The translations under genes and the position numbers were made by a program. Shown here one piece after another: positions 10,781-20,155 of a stretch of DNA of 64,000 bases. Origin of the DNA: JACJVV01 sp964581515 (GTDB taxonomy: Archaea > Nanobdellota > Nanobdellia > Woesearchaeales > JACJVV01); contig CAZOOV010000002.1 in the NCBI GenBank assembly GCA_964581515.1, positions 62,001 through 126,000 on the forward strand. The letters are read 5' to 3'. Position 1 is the first letter of the stretch. Each line of letters begins with the position of its first letter. Under the pieces are notes generated by a model. The model searched no databases and was not told where the DNA came from. It saw only the letters and a program-made list of their open reading frames with translations.

Positions 10781-11683
10781 ATGCCAATAAAAATAAAAGA
10801 TGGACTTCCTGCAATTAAAGATCTAGAAAAGGAAAAAATCTTCGTAATGACAGAGAAAAGAGCTATGCATCAGGACATAAGACCATTAAAAGTAGTAATA
10901 TTGAACTTGATGCCGGAAAAACCTAAAACAGAATTGCAATTATTAAGGAGACTTTCAAACAGCCCCATACAAGTAGAGGTTGATTTAATCCATCCAGAAA
11001 CACATGAATGCAAAACTACACCTAAATATCATCTTGACCAATTCTATAAGAAATTCAGTGAGATAAAATCAAATAAATATGATGGATTGATAATAACTGG
11101 TGCACCTGTTGAACAGATGGGTTTTGAAGAAGTTGATTATTGGGATGAACTTAAACAGATAATGGAATGGTCAAAACATAATGTTACATCTACACTTCAT
11201 ATATGTTGGGCTGCACAGGCAGGACTTTATTATCATCATGGCATAGGAAAGCATAAACTGCAAAAAAAAGTATTTGGAGTATTCAAACATAAGATCGATA
11301 AGAATAATCATGAATTAACTATTGGGTTTGATGATGAATTCTGGGCACCGCACTCAAGACACACAGCAATATCAGGAGAAGAAGTCAAGAAGATAAAAGA
11401 GATTGAGATCATATCTGAGTCTAAAGAAGCAGGAGTATATATTGTCGCTTCAAAAGATAAGAAACAGATATTCATCACAGGACATTCAGAGTATGACCCA
11501 TTATCACTAAAACAAGAGTGGGAAAGAGACATCAAGAAAGGAATTAAGATAGATCTGCCTGTTAATTATAATATTGATAACCCTCTTGTAAAATGGAGAT
11601 CGCATTCTAGCTTACTTTTCAGCAACTGGATAAATTATTATGTCTACCAATTGACACCTTACAAGCTTGATGAGATTCAATAG
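10781..11683 (+). CDS. metA: Homoserine O-acetyltransferase (MetA family)
   Basis: MetA activates homoserine at the start of methionine synthesis. This protein matches over its full length with canonical numbering: Cys142 (HICWAAQAG) is the acyl-enzyme nucleophile, and His235 and Glu237 (GHSEYD) complete the site. Residue 111 is Glu in GAPVEQMGFEEVDYW. Family studies show that Glu at 111 goes with acetyl-CoA and Gly with succinyl-CoA, so acetyl transfer is predicted. A TATA-like stretch (ATATATATTTAAATAAGG) precedes the ATG. No other methionine gene is adjacent. A bacterial origin of the gene is plausible. Confidence 0.95.
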   Translation: MPIKIKDGLPAIKDLEKEKIFVMTEKRAMHQDIRPLKVVILNLMPEKPKTELQLLRRLSNSPIQVEVDLIHPETHECKTTPKYHLDQFYKKFSEIKSNKYDGLIITGAPVEQMGFEEVDYWDELKQIMEWSKHNVTSTLHICWAAQAGLYYHHGIGKHKLQKKVFGVFKHKIDKNNHELTIGFDDEFWAPHSRHTAISGEEVKKIKEIEIISESKEAGVYIVASKDKKQIFITGHSEYDPLSLKQEWERDIKKGIKIDLPVNYNIDNPLVKWRSHSSLLFSNWINYYVYQLTPYKLDEIQ

Positions 11684-11720
11684 AGATATATTTAAAAAGC
11701 AACAAAGAACATGATGTCAT

Positions 11721-12317
11721 ATGCAACTTGAAGATGAAGTAAGACAGATGGTAGTGAAAGGATTTCCAAATCCAAGCTTACTTGGAGCTATGTTCTTTGG
11801 AGACAGTTTAAGCAAGGCACTCACCAGAAAGTATCATTTAGTAAACCATATACTTATCAGGCATTATGATGCAGGAGGAAATATGCCAACACTCAAAAGT
11901 ATGAGTATCGCACATTCTTTTGCCGGACTTATGAGATATTCTAAAATAGGCATCGTCGGCATGCTTGCACTTACAAAAGATAATAGACCACTCGGTGCTG
12001 GCATTGAAAGATACAATGAATATGAAATAGGTACAATAACACAAGCAAAAATAGAAGGATATGCAAAAAATCACGCAGTAACACTTGCATATGAACATGG
12101 CAAGAAAGTAATAGTGGATTCTCCTAAACGAGGATGGAAAGAAGAAGAGATATTTGTTTATAGGCCTCAAGAGAACGGAGATGTAATGATGACATGCTAT
12201 CCTGTACAGGCAATCAAAGATCATGAAGAGAAATTTGAAGAGACTGAATACTTTGAGAAGAGCAGGCTTGAGAAACTGTTTAAGACAGCTGATGAGAGAC
12301 AGCTGGCTAGCAGATGA
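11721..12317 (+). CDS. Hypothetical protein, 198 aa
   Basis: This mixed alpha/beta soluble protein is not recognised. Visible features are SIAHSFAGLMRYSKIGIVGMLAL (about 62-84), a hydrophobic core strand, and a charged C-terminal helix. It starts 37 bp after metA. A TATA-like AGATATATTTAAAAAG lies right before it, so it probably has its own leaderless transcript and is not simply part of a metA operon. Confidence 0.55.
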   Translation: MQLEDEVRQMVVKGFPNPSLLGAMFFGDSLSKALTRKYHLVNHILIRHYDAGGNMPTLKSMSIAHSFAGLMRYSKIGIVGMLALTKDNRPLGAGIERYNEYEIGTITQAKIEGYAKNHAVTLAYEHGKKVIVDSPKRGWKEEEIFVYRPQENGDVMMTCYPVQAIKDHEEKFEETEYFEKSRLEKLFKTADERQLASR

Positions 12318-12434
12318 TTAAAATAAATAAAAGAAAAATAAATTATAAAAAAAGAACAAAAAATAAAGATAGATAAATAAAAGAAAAAATAAGAAATAAA
12401 AAAAGATAATCAAGATAATAAAACAAAATCAGAC

Positions 12435-13715
12435 TTAAACTTCTTTGCATGCTTTGTAGACATTATCCAAAAGCTCTGGTATATCATCAGTCTTCACTGC
12501 TGAGAATGCAAGCCTAAGTATGTTGCCAATAGCAATAACACCAGTGCTGTATTTCTCAAGAAGCACTTGTCTTACCTGTTCTGCATCCTTTTGCAGTTGT
12601 ATGCACATAAAGTAGCCTGAATTATGCGGTAAAGGAGTGAACTCTTCAGAATATTCTGCATGCTCTTGTAAAATACCTTCAATTGTATCAAACCTTTTTT
12701 TCATGATAGCATACTTCTCTTTCTTTTCGTCTGCATATGATGAATCATTGAATGCTTCTAGTACAAGAGACTGGCTAAGATGTGAATCATTTGAGATGTT
12801 TCCTCTGATAGCGCCTGCAGTCTTGCTTGCTAGTGCATCGTAAAGCTCATCATCTCCGCCTTTAACTGCGTATGTTACAAAGCCTACCCTAAGACCCCAG
12901 ACATAATCTTCCTTTGTTGCTCCATCAATCTTTACAGCAAGAACATTCTCATGTATGTCTGCAAGCTCAGAGAACATCGATTCCATATAGACTCCTTCCT
13001 TATAGACAAGTCCGAAATATGCATCATCAACAATAACTACAAGCTTGTTTCCCTTATCTGCAGAATCCTTTATCATGTCCTTAATTGCTGCTGCTTCATC
13101 TACTGTCACTGTATATCCAGTAGGATTATTCGGAAAATTCAACATCAGTATCTTCTTACCTGTTCCTTCATCAAGCTTTTGTCTTAATCCTTCAAGATTG
13201 AAAGCTCCTTCCTTAAAAGTATCGAAAGTATCGATGACACCTTCATAACCATTCTGAAGTATCAAACGATAATTGCCCCAGTATAGGTCTGGTGAGATTA
13301 TTTTGTCTCCTGGATTGACAAACATATACCCCATCATGCTTATACCATGAGTCAATGCATTTGTAACGACTGGCAGGCTGATGTTCTTCCCAACAAGCGA
13401 AGGATTCTTCTGAAATATCATCTCCTTCCATCTTTTCCTTAATTCAGGTTTTCCAAAACTAGGAGCATATGGGAAGACATCCTTTGGATTTAAGCTTACT
13501 TTATCAGCAATAGCCTTCAGTCTCATAGGACTTCCATCTTCTTCAAGAGCAGCACCAATAGTTGCATTTATCTTCTTGCCCTTAGCATCTGCTGTCTGTG
13601 CAAGTATCCCTTTCTTTGGGAAAAAAATAGCTTTACCTTTCTCAGACAATACATTTGACACTGCCTGATTCTTTTCTTCTATTAATTTATTGAGTTCTTC
13701 TGCTTGTGGATTCAT
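12435..13715 (-). CDS. PLP-dependent aminotransferase, class I/II fold
   Basis: This fold-type I aminotransferase (426 aa) transfers amino groups between amino and keto acids using pyridoxal phosphate. Visible motifs are NFPNNPTGY, the cofactor-binding Asp/Tyr in VIVDDAYFG, and a Schiff-base Lys in KIDGATKEDYVWGLRVGF. The conserved Arg for the substrate carboxylate is likely in the C-terminal small domain (ILRLAFS). Substrate is not decidable by eye; aspartate- or alanine-type is likely. A strong GGAGGGG site sits 6 bp before the ATG, unusual among first genes here. The 117-bp stretch beyond its stop is almost pure A on the plus strand, giving oligo-T terminators. Confidence 0.88.
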   Translation of the reverse strand: MNPQAEELNKLIEEKNQAVSNVLSEKGKAIFFPKKGILAQTADAKGKKINATIGAALEEDGSPMRLKAIADKVSLNPKDVFPYAPSFGKPELRKRWKEMIFQKNPSLVGKNISLPVVTNALTHGISMMGYMFVNPGDKIISPDLYWGNYRLILQNGYEGVIDTFDTFKEGAFNLEGLRQKLDEGTGKKILMLNFPNNPTGYTVTVDEAAAIKDMIKDSADKGNKLVVIVDDAYFGLVYKEGVYMESMFSELADIHENVLAVKIDGATKEDYVWGLRVGFVTYAVKGGDDELYDALASKTAGAIRGNISNDSHLSQSLVLEAFNDSSYADEKKEKYAIMKKRFDTIEGILQEHAEYSEEFTPLPHNSGYFMCIQLQKDAEQVRQVLLEKYSTGVIAIGNILRLAFSAVKTDDIPELLDNVYKACKEV

Positions 13716-13806
13716 TTCAACCCCTCCATGATGTTTGTTATCTTTATTTATTATTTAATTTATTTAATAATTATAAATTATCATTTAATTATCTTATTTG
13801 CTATTA

Positions 13807-14346
13807 CTAAACAATATTATCAATTATATCTAATTTTGTTATTATGCCAATCATCTTATGCCTATCAAACACTGCAACCATGGAAAAATGCTTTAGTAGT
13901 CCTGAAATCGCATCGACACTTGTGTCTTTGGACACTGAAGGAGGACGCTCAGACATAACTTCTTCAACAGAGTCTTTTTTCCCTGTAATTAGGGCGTCGA
14001 GTATATTTGATTCTGATATGACACCTATCAATTCATTATTATTCACAACAGGAAGCTGACTTATATTACTCTCACGCATATGAGATATAATATGTGTTAT
14101 TTTCTCACTCGGCTTTGCTGAGATAATCTTCTTATTCATTATATCTTTTGCTTTCAACCTAGTCTTCTTTGATGCATTGTCAAGTGTCTCAAATATCTTT
14201 CTTGTCTTAGAATAAGTTGGATCAATTGTTCCTGCTTCAATCTTTGCTATCAGGCTCTGACTGATGCCAGCTCTTAGAGCTAATTCGTGCTGTGTCAAAT
14301 CCAGCCTTTTTCTTCTCAGTTTTATCTCAGATAGATTAGGGAACAT
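13807..14346 (-). CDS. XRE-type HTH regulator with paired CBS domains
   Basis: An N-terminal helix-turn-helix (LTQHELALRAGISQSLIAKIEAG, about 17-39) of the XRE/Cro type is followed by two CBS motifs (about 65-118 and 122-178), which usually bind adenine nucleotides or SAM. The architecture is typical of archaeal transcription regulators. ATG 14346 is preferred over a GTG at 14355, because a TATA-like AATATAAATAATT lies about 30 bp upstream and no Shine-Dalgarno is seen. It lies between the aminotransferase and PEP carboxykinase genes, so it may sense energy status and control one or both; that link is inference. Confidence 0.88.
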   Translation of the reverse strand: MFPNLSEIKLRRKRLDLTQHELALRAGISQSLIAKIEAGTIDPTYSKTRKIFETLDNASKKTRLKAKDIMNKKIISAKPSEKITHIISHMRESNISQLPVVNNNELIGVISESNILDALITGKKDSVEEVMSERPPSVSKDTSVDAISGLLKHFSMVAVFDRHKMIGIITKLDIIDNIV

Positions 14347-14465
14347 GTTTATCACAGGAATAATTATAATTATTTATATTACTTTTGGAATAATATAATA
14401 TGAATTAATAATAAAAAAACAATTAATAAAAAAATAAAAGATAAAAAATGATAAAAATAAAATAA

Positions 14466-16319
14466 TCACTCTTCAAACTTTGAAGGAAGCACTACATCTT
14501 CTCCAAACTTCTCTTTAAGTCCTTCAAGACCACTTTTTAGGCTGTCCATTGTTTGAGTAAACTCTTCAGGAACATTCTCATCAGCATATGCTTCTTTCAT
14601 CCGCTCAATCTTTGCAAGCAAACTAGGGATTCTGATTGAGAATTGTTTCTCATATTGTTCTTTTGAGTAATCTCTATCAAAGACTTTCTTAAAAAGCACA
14701 TTCAAATCTTCAAAAAGAGGCAAGTGACCGATAGGAGTCTCAATTGCTTCATACTCACCATGAACTCTTCCTTCTGCCCATAAAAGCCAAACTTTCTTAT
14801 CGACTTTCTCATTGAAGTATTTGCCTTCCTCATCCTTGAGGAAATAGTTTGTCTGAAATACTAGAGGCACTTTATTCAAACGCTGTGCAAAAGCTAAATG
14901 ATTCTTTAGATATTTGCCAAGTGGAACAACTAAGAAATCAAGGTTTGCCATTGGTGAATGTGCTCTTTGCCCTTCTTTTCCAAGAGTAGCTGCTGTTGTT
15001 TCTGATTCAAGCATTGCACCATATACAACTCCCTGAGCCCAATCCAATGATTGAAGTACAGGAACATTTGTATCAGAATCACGTCCTCCATAAATTACAG
15101 CGTCCACTTTGACACCTTCTGGGTCGTCTGCTTTTGGATCTGCATTTGCAAGCTCATTGATCCTCATTGTGAATCTTGCATTCTTATGTGCGAGTGTAAT
15201 CTCATTGCCTTTCTCATCTTTCTTACCTTCAGTCCATTGTCCTGAATGATTTTTACCTTCTTTAGGAGTCTCTACTCCCATGCCAAGCCAATAAGGTTTT
15301 CCATCTTTTGTTAAGATATTTGAGAAGATAAGTTCTCTTGGAGTTGTAAGACAATCATAGATCAATGGATCATCAACTGCGTTGACATCTGCAATTATAC
15401 CAAAAATCCCCTGTTCAACATTTGCAGCATAACAATCACCATCTTTTATCTTAAGATATGCTATATCGTCACCAACAATTGTCTGACCTGGAATCATTGC
15501 AGTAGCAGTCTTTCCACATGCACTTGGGAAAGCACCAGTGAAATATGTAACCCTTTCCTTTTCCAAAGGATGCACTCCCATTACAAACATATGTTCACAT
15601 AACCAGTCTTCATTGTTTGATTTATTTATAGCAAGACGCATTGCTAATTTCTTAAGACCAACACTGTTCCCAGCATATTGGTTGTTGAATGTAAATACCC
15701 TATTCTCTTCTAGATCCATATAGATTCTTCTCTTATCTATATTGACAGTATTTCCGTTCTCATTTAATTCACCTGCTGAGTGTACGAAATAGAAGAATTC
15801 ATCTGGATTCTTAAGATTCTTGAATTGTTCATAACCTGCACGGTAAAGTATATCTTCACTGTGACAAACGTAGGATGAGTCTGTTATCTGCAGACAGCTT
15901 ATTGAGAAGTCTGAATTAAGAGGACCTAAGCAAAAGAACCTCACTAACATCTCTTTGCCATTCATGATTCCATCCATACATTCTTTTACTTCTACTAGTG
16001 CATCATCCCTATCAGTTGTATTAATATGTTTGCTGATTGTTTTTCCTTTAGGAAGCAGAACCTGTGTATGAACTTTGTCACGTGCCTGATCATTGTAACC
16101 ATCATAATGGATTGTATGACCTTCCATAGCTAGCTTAGATTCTTCTTTATTATCAATAGCCAGTTGCCTTATGTATGCAATATCTTCTGGAGAATCAGTT
16201 ATTACTGTGACTTTTGCTGGTTTGCACAGTTCAACATATTCATTTACAATCTTAATTACTTTCTCATTATTTAAAGCATTTAATTTTTCTAAGTTTTTTT
16301 CGTCAATTACATCAGTCAT
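14466..16319 (-). CDS. pckG: Phosphoenolpyruvate carboxykinase (GTP)
   Basis: The enzyme interconverts oxaloacetate and PEP with GTP/GDP, linking the TCA pool to gluconeogenesis. The length (617 aa) fits the GTP class. GAFPSACGKT at 262-271 is the phosphate-binding loop with the mobile active-site Cys268; VGDDIAYL nearby supplies metal-binding Asp residues, and YGGRDSDTNVPV the nucleotide/Arg region. A GGGGG run 10 bp before the ATG serves as ribosome binding site. It is monocistronic, with divergent spacing from nadK's group. In an organism with few core-metabolism genes in view, it argues for working gluconeogenesis. Confidence 0.95.
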   Translation of the reverse strand: MTDVIDEKNLEKLNALNNEKVIKIVNEYVELCKPAKVTVITDSPEDIAYIRQLAIDNKEESKLAMEGHTIHYDGYNDQARDKVHTQVLLPKGKTISKHINTTDRDDALVEVKECMDGIMNGKEMLVRFFCLGPLNSDFSISCLQITDSSYVCHSEDILYRAGYEQFKNLKNPDEFFYFVHSAGELNENGNTVNIDKRRIYMDLEENRVFTFNNQYAGNSVGLKKLAMRLAINKSNNEDWLCEHMFVMGVHPLEKERVTYFTGAFPSACGKTATAMIPGQTIVGDDIAYLKIKDGDCYAANVEQGIFGIIADVNAVDDPLIYDCLTTPRELIFSNILTKDGKPYWLGMGVETPKEGKNHSGQWTEGKKDEKGNEITLAHKNARFTMRINELANADPKADDPEGVKVDAVIYGGRDSDTNVPVLQSLDWAQGVVYGAMLESETTAATLGKEGQRAHSPMANLDFLVVPLGKYLKNHLAFAQRLNKVPLVFQTNYFLKDEEGKYFNEKVDKKVWLLWAEGRVHGEYEAIETPIGHLPLFEDLNVLFKKVFDRDYSKEQYEKQFSIRIPSLLAKIERMKEAYADENVPEEFTQTMDSLKSGLEGLKEKFGEDVVLPSKFEE

Positions 16320-16437
16320 TTGGGCAACCCCCTTATTTATTTAGCCAATCATTTAGAAAGGCATAATCGTAAGTTATACGGCTTATTATAATAGCTATAT
16401 AAAGTGTATTCATAGGATTAGAATTGGTTTAAAAAGT

Positions 16438-16743
16438 TTACTTATTATCCTGATTAGGGCTTGCGTTTTTCGTAGACGTTGATGAAGAAGTAATCGCATC
16501 AAGCTTGTTTTGGTTTGCCTTAAGTGCAGTCATGAATAAAACATGGTTTTCTTTCTTTAATCTTTCAATGTCTTTGTCCTTGCGTTCTATTTCTTCTTTG
16601 AACCATTCATAGAGTTGAGCTTTTGAGATATCATCATTTTTCAAATCTTGCTCAATCTTTAGAAATTTCTTCTCTATCTCTTTTTTTCTCTCTTCATTAT
16701 CAAGAGTTTCAGTATTTTCTTTCTTATCTTTATCTTCCATCAT
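16438..16743 (-). CDS. Small coiled-coil protein, 101 aa
   Basis: A highly charged protein, almost entirely helical, with heptad-like spacing from about residue 20 to 85. The C-terminal tail is Ser/Thr/Asn-rich. It begins 9 bp after the nadK stop on the same strand, so the two are likely co-transcribed. The part KDIERLKKENHVLFMTALKANQNKLDA resembles the C-terminus of the coiled-coil gene at 17747 on the other side of nadK, suggesting related small proteins. Function is unknown. Confidence 0.6.
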   Translation of the reverse strand: MMEDKDKKENTETLDNEERKKEIEKKFLKIEQDLKNDDISKAQLYEWFKEEIERKDKDIERLKKENHVLFMTALKANQNKLDAITSSSTSTKNASPNQDNK

Positions 16744-16752
16744 GATTCAACA

Positions 16753-17520
16753 TTATGGTTCAAGGAGATTTATCTTTTTATCTGAGAAGTCTACCGTAAT
16801 TTCATCCTCTCTTTTGAAAGGATATTCTTTATTAACAGAATCAAATACAATTAATCCATCCATTATTGATTTCATCCTAAAAGAATTAACAAGCCCGTAT
16901 CGCTTTTTTACCTTGTATATAGTGCCTTTATATGGTTCTCTGATTACATATTCCATTTTCCGGCAAGATAACTTAAGCTTCTTTCCTCCAGCTGACTTAC
17001 ACCAAGCTGTACTTCCAATAGGTGTTGAGACAAGTATGCCTGTTGATCTTTCAACACTTCCATTTAGTTCATGCATAAATGTAAGATAAGTCTTCTCTCT
17101 AGAGATTGAGACTTCATTTAAAGCAAGTCCTGGTAATTTCTTTCCGTTTATCCTAACTTCAAGACGAGGTAAATGTAATACTTTTGATTTTTTATTTAGA
17201 ATTCTTTGGAATTTTTTTGGAAAGTTGCTTACATTTGCTCTTGTCAACCAACCTTCTGTAAAAATAGGATCACTATTAACACCAAGCACAGGAGAATCAT
17301 TAGTTATCGATTGACAAGTCCTCAATAATGTACCATCACCTGCAACAACTATTACTAGCCTAGGTTTTTTGAAGTCAGATGGTTTTACTTTTTCTCTAAG
17401 TTTTTTTGTGTGCTTATAACCAAATTCTTTAAGTGCATCACTAACTTGATTGCATGCTGCACAACTAGCATGTTTGTAAACCACAAGAATGTCATCCAGA
17501 TACTTATTTATTTCACTCAT
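16753..17520 (-). CDS. nadK: NAD kinase (ATP-NAD kinase)
   Basis: It phosphorylates NAD to NADP. The GGDGT motif is present as AGDGT at residues 60-64, with the first Gly changed to Ala. The second conserved motif, STPIGSTAWCKSAGG (about 165-180), is intact, as is NEVSISR upstream of it. Length (255 aa) is typical of archaeal NadK. TATTTAAATCATTT, about 20 bp upstream on the minus strand, is a plausible TATA element. The coiled-coil gene follows within 9 bp. Confidence 0.9.
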   Translation of the reverse strand: MSEINKYLDDILVVYKHASCAACNQVSDALKEFGYKHTKKLREKVKPSDFKKPRLVIVVAGDGTLLRTCQSITNDSPVLGVNSDPIFTEGWLTRANVSNFPKKFQRILNKKSKVLHLPRLEVRINGKKLPGLALNEVSISREKTYLTFMHELNGSVERSTGILVSTPIGSTAWCKSAGGKKLKLSCRKMEYVIREPYKGTIYKVKKRYGLVNSFRMKSIMDGLIVFDSVNKEYPFKREDEITVDFSDKKINLLEP

Positions 17521-17746
17521 ATACTTTGCAATGATACAAATGATTTAAATAATTTATCCAAGTAAATGCATCATAAATTAAGTTATAATAACTCCGCTCG
17601 GCAGACTGTTTCAAAATAGATTTGCCTCGCAACCCGCTTCTGATTAATATTAAATCCTAGGTCGCTGTTTTAACTCTTTAGTCACATATCATCACTTAAA
17701 AATGAAACATAGGCTTATATATTAGTAGAGCTTTTTGTATATTAAT

Positions 17747-17995
17747 ATGGCTCAAAAACAAACTAGTTCCCTTAAAGAAGAGATGGATTATTGGGTTAAA
17801 GATTTTGAGAAGAAGATAAGAAGAACAAGCGAAACTGATATTCTCGTAGCTGAAAATAAACAAAATATAGATTATAATTATGAATTGATTCAAGGGCTAC
17901 AAAAAGAGAATGAAAAATTAAAAAAAGAGATAGATGAACTTAAGCATGTTAATCTAATCGCACTCAAAAGCAGACCTCTAAAAAGCCTTGATTGA
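17747..17995 (+). CDS. Small coiled-coil protein, 82 aa
   Basis: ATG 17747 is preferred over an in-frame TTG at 17735, since a TATA-like CTTATATATTAG (about 17714-17725) would start transcription near the ATG. The protein is mostly one long coiled coil (LIQGLQKENEKLKKEIDEL). The C-terminus LIALKSRPLKSLD echoes the product at 16438. The 226 bp upstream hold no gene that I can support; a patch at about 17590-17650 is somewhat more GC-rich. Function is unknown. Confidence 0.55.
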   Translation: MAQKQTSSLKEEMDYWVKDFEKKIRRTSETDILVAENKQNIDYNYELIQGLQKENEKLKKEIDELKHVNLIALKSRPLKSLD

Positions 17996-18011
17996 TTTTT
18001 AAGATACTAGA

Positions 18012-18329
18012 CTAATGAGATATCTCTGCTTCTATCTTCTTTAGTGCGTCGTCTATAGCATGAAATATATTCCTATCTTCGGTTTCTGATGTTACTACCT
18101 TACCAGCATGGATCATCTTAGCGTTCAGTTGAAAGAGTTTCGGAACATCTGTTGTCTGATGGATAGGCTTGATCGTAAGATGAAGCTTTTCAAAATCACT
18201 CTTGATTTCCGAATAACGCTTTGCGTAAGAACCAACTATTTTTTTGATGATCGTCATAGAACCTGGCATCAGGCCTGTAAACCCTGTCAATTCTATATTT
18301 CCTCCTAACTCTAACGTTTCTTCTGCCAT
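18012..18329 (-). CDS. Small alpha/beta protein, possible ribosome-associated inhibitor-like fold
   Basis: The start at ATG 18329 is chosen for the GGGGGTG site 5 bp upstream; longer in-frame versions would run through the promoter (TTATATAAATTT). The product is 105 aa with a strand-helix-strand pattern: IELTGF, a helix KKIVGSYAKRYSEI, strands LHLTIKPIH and GKVVTSE, and a final helix FHAIDDALKKIEAEI. That order resembles the HPF/RaiA double-stranded-RNA-binding-like fold and small PHA-granule-like proteins, a weak similarity by eye. A role on ribosomes is only a hypothesis. Confidence 0.55.
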   Translation of the reverse strand: MAEETLELGGNIELTGFTGLMPGSMTIIKKIVGSYAKRYSEIKSDFEKLHLTIKPIHQTTDVPKLFQLNAKMIHAGKVVTSETEDRNIFHAIDDALKKIEAEISH

Positions 18330-18499
18330 GGCATGATACACCCCCATAAATGCATTTATATTGGCTTTTGGTCTTCTAAATTTATATAATTTGTTGTGAT
18401 TGGGGGATAATTGATGCAAAAATATCACTACTAGATAATAAAAATACATCATTTACAAGTTACTTTTAAGCAATCTACAGCCAAACAATACCCCTAAAT

Positions 18500-18955
18500 T
18501 TATTGAGCATAAGCAGCAGTAGGTCTTTTGACACGTATTGTTTTTCTTCTTGGTACAGTTGACGGACCACTAAGAACTACTTTTCGTTCAGGTGGCTTAT
18601 AATCATCAGAGACGCCTTTTGCTTTTACAAGCTCATCGATAGATAACTTATGATATTCTGTTCCACCAAGACTGACACACCAAAGTCCATTAAGGTTCTG
18701 TGCAACATAAGCTACATCATACTTATTATCCCTATCTGCTGACCTTTGTGTCCTTACAAGTTGAAGATCCTTGATAACCTTGTATTCAGGACCTTCGTAT
18801 GGAAAGATTATCGGGCCATTGCCAGACTTGAGCACAACCCTCATAGTCTTATTTGTTTCTTCAGTGCCTGCGTTTCTTCTCTCAATTGTTTCAACTGTTA
18901 CTTCTTCCAGACTTTTCACTGGATAATATGCTTGTGGTAGATTCATTCGTGACAT
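18500..18955 (-). CDS. Hypothetical protein, 151 aa
   Basis: This soluble protein is not recognised. It is beta-rich in the first 110 residues, then has a basic tail PRRKTIRVKRPTAAYAQ that could bind nucleic acid or be disordered. A TATA-like GCTTAAATACC lies about 30 bp before the ATG on the minus strand. It is separated from the next right-hand gene by the candidate structured RNA. Confidence 0.5.
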   Translation of the reverse strand: MSRMNLPQAYYPVKSLEEVTVETIERRNAGTEETNKTMRVVLKSGNGPIIFPYEGPEYKVIKDLQLVRTQRSADRDNKYDVAYVAQNLNGLWCVSLGGTEYHKLSIDELVKAKGVSDDYKPPERKVVLSGPSTVPRRKTIRVKRPTAAYAQ

Positions 18956-19063
18956 TGTAGATTATCCTTTAGAGTCGAGGTATTTAAGCTTTAGTGTACT
19001 CGAATGTGTTGTTTAGATGAAATATGTGTATTTAGGAGTAAGTTCTACATATTATTTATGTCC

Positions 19064-19208
19064 TTATGAAATCTTCTCGCTTCGCTCGACTAATGCCAGT
19101 AAATTAAGCTAAAACTTAGCAAAAGATCAATAAGTTTTGGAACTGGTACGTCTTACGAATTGTCACCCTTAATTTACATAATCAGGCATTAGCACTGATT
19201 TCATAAGA
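19064..19208 (-). ncRNA. Candidate structured RNA with four nested stems
   Basis: Four perfect inverted repeats nest inside one another: an 11-bp closing stem (19064-19074 with 19198-19208), 8 bp (19091-19098 with 19186-19193), 10 bp (19100-19109 with 19169-19178), and an internal 8-bp hairpin (19112-19119 with 19132-19139). Chance nesting of such stems in a 145-bp intergenic stretch is unlikely. The minus strand is preferred: a TATA-like TAATATATAAG near 19226-19236 would start transcription close to 19208, exactly at the closing stem. The same box may serve scpA on the plus strand. It does not match SRP, RNase P, 5S or tRNA by eye. Confidence 0.55.
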
Positions 19209-19253
19209 ACACCCATAGTAACACTTATATATTAACTATCCTTGAATAGTAGT

Positions 19254-20123
19254 ATGGAACAAGAACAGACGATGGAAGTAGCTGAAGATAGTGCGAACAA
19301 AGAAATGATATCTGAAGAGATGGAAACACTCAGTTCTAAGCCCGGACATGAAAAAGTACTAGACCTTATTGTCAGAAAGGATGATGTTACATGGAGAACT
19401 ATCCTAATGGAACTTGTCAATTCCAATATGATGGATCCTTGGAATATAGACATCAAAATGCTTACAAGAGAATATATCCAGACTATCAAGAAGATGAAAC
19501 AGCATGATTTTAGAATATCAGGTAAAATGATTCTTGCTTCTGCTATGTTATTGAAACTTAAGTCAACAAGATTACTCGAAGGAGATTTGAATGCACTTGA
19601 TCAGTTATTTGCAAATACACAAGACAGTGAAGATGATGATATGCTTGACATGACTGATGAGATCTTGCCTGGACAGATACAGAATATGGACCCTCATAAG
19701 CTCATACCTAGGACACCTCAACCAAGAAAGAGAAAAGTTTCAATCTATGATCTCGTTGACGCACTTGAAAAAGCACTTGAAGTTAAAGAAAGAAGAATTA
19801 TGAGACAAATGCCAACTCTTGAAATAGAAGTGCCTAGGAAAAAATTGGACGTATCTGTACTCATGGGACATCTTTTTGAAAGAATCGAACAATTATTCTC
19901 GCAAAATAAAGATAAAGTATATTTTGCAGATTTGCTTCCAGGACAAGAAAAAGAAGACAAAGTAATAACATTTATCCCACTATTACATCTTGATAATCTC
20001 AGAAAAGTGGATCTTTCTCAAAGTCAGCATTTTGGTCCAATAGAAGTACAATTAAACTCTAATTCTGATATACAAAAAGAGATTATCAAGGAAATAGCTG
20101 AAGAAACCTCAAGCACTACGTAA
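19254..20123 (+). CDS. scpA: Segregation and condensation protein A (kleisin)
   Basis: ScpA is the kleisin that bridges SMC heads in chromosome condensation. The diagnostic N-terminal region is present: KVLDLIVRKDDVTWRTILMELV, then DPWNIDIKMLTREYIQTI and SGKMILASAMLLKLKS (about 40-105). The acidic linker and C-terminal winged-helix part (about 230-280) follow. Length 289 aa. ATG 19254 is preferred over an upstream in-frame TTG at 19242, because the TATA-like CTTATATATTAAC at about 19225-19237 sets a leaderless start. SMC is not in this window. prefoldin and ftsY follow on the same strand. Confidence 0.88.
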   Translation: MEQEQTMEVAEDSANKEMISEEMETLSSKPGHEKVLDLIVRKDDVTWRTILMELVNSNMMDPWNIDIKMLTREYIQTIKKMKQHDFRISGKMILASAMLLKLKSTRLLEGDLNALDQLFANTQDSEDDDMLDMTDEILPGQIQNMDPHKLIPRTPQPRKRKVSIYDLVDALEKALEVKERRIMRQMPTLEIEVPRKKLDVSVLMGHLFERIEQLFSQNKDKVYFADLLPGQEKEDKVITFIPLLHLDNLRKVDLSQSQHFGPIEVQLNSNSDIQKEIIKEIAEETSSTT

Positions 20124-20155
20124 ACTATATAAAAAAACATGCCTTTTTCTTAAGA

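Noticed and set aside
17580..17700. GC-richer intergenic patch resembling a tRNA D-arm and a box C sequence
   Set aside because: No cloverleaf, no T-arm consensus and no matching box D could be found, so neither tRNA nor C/D RNA is supported.
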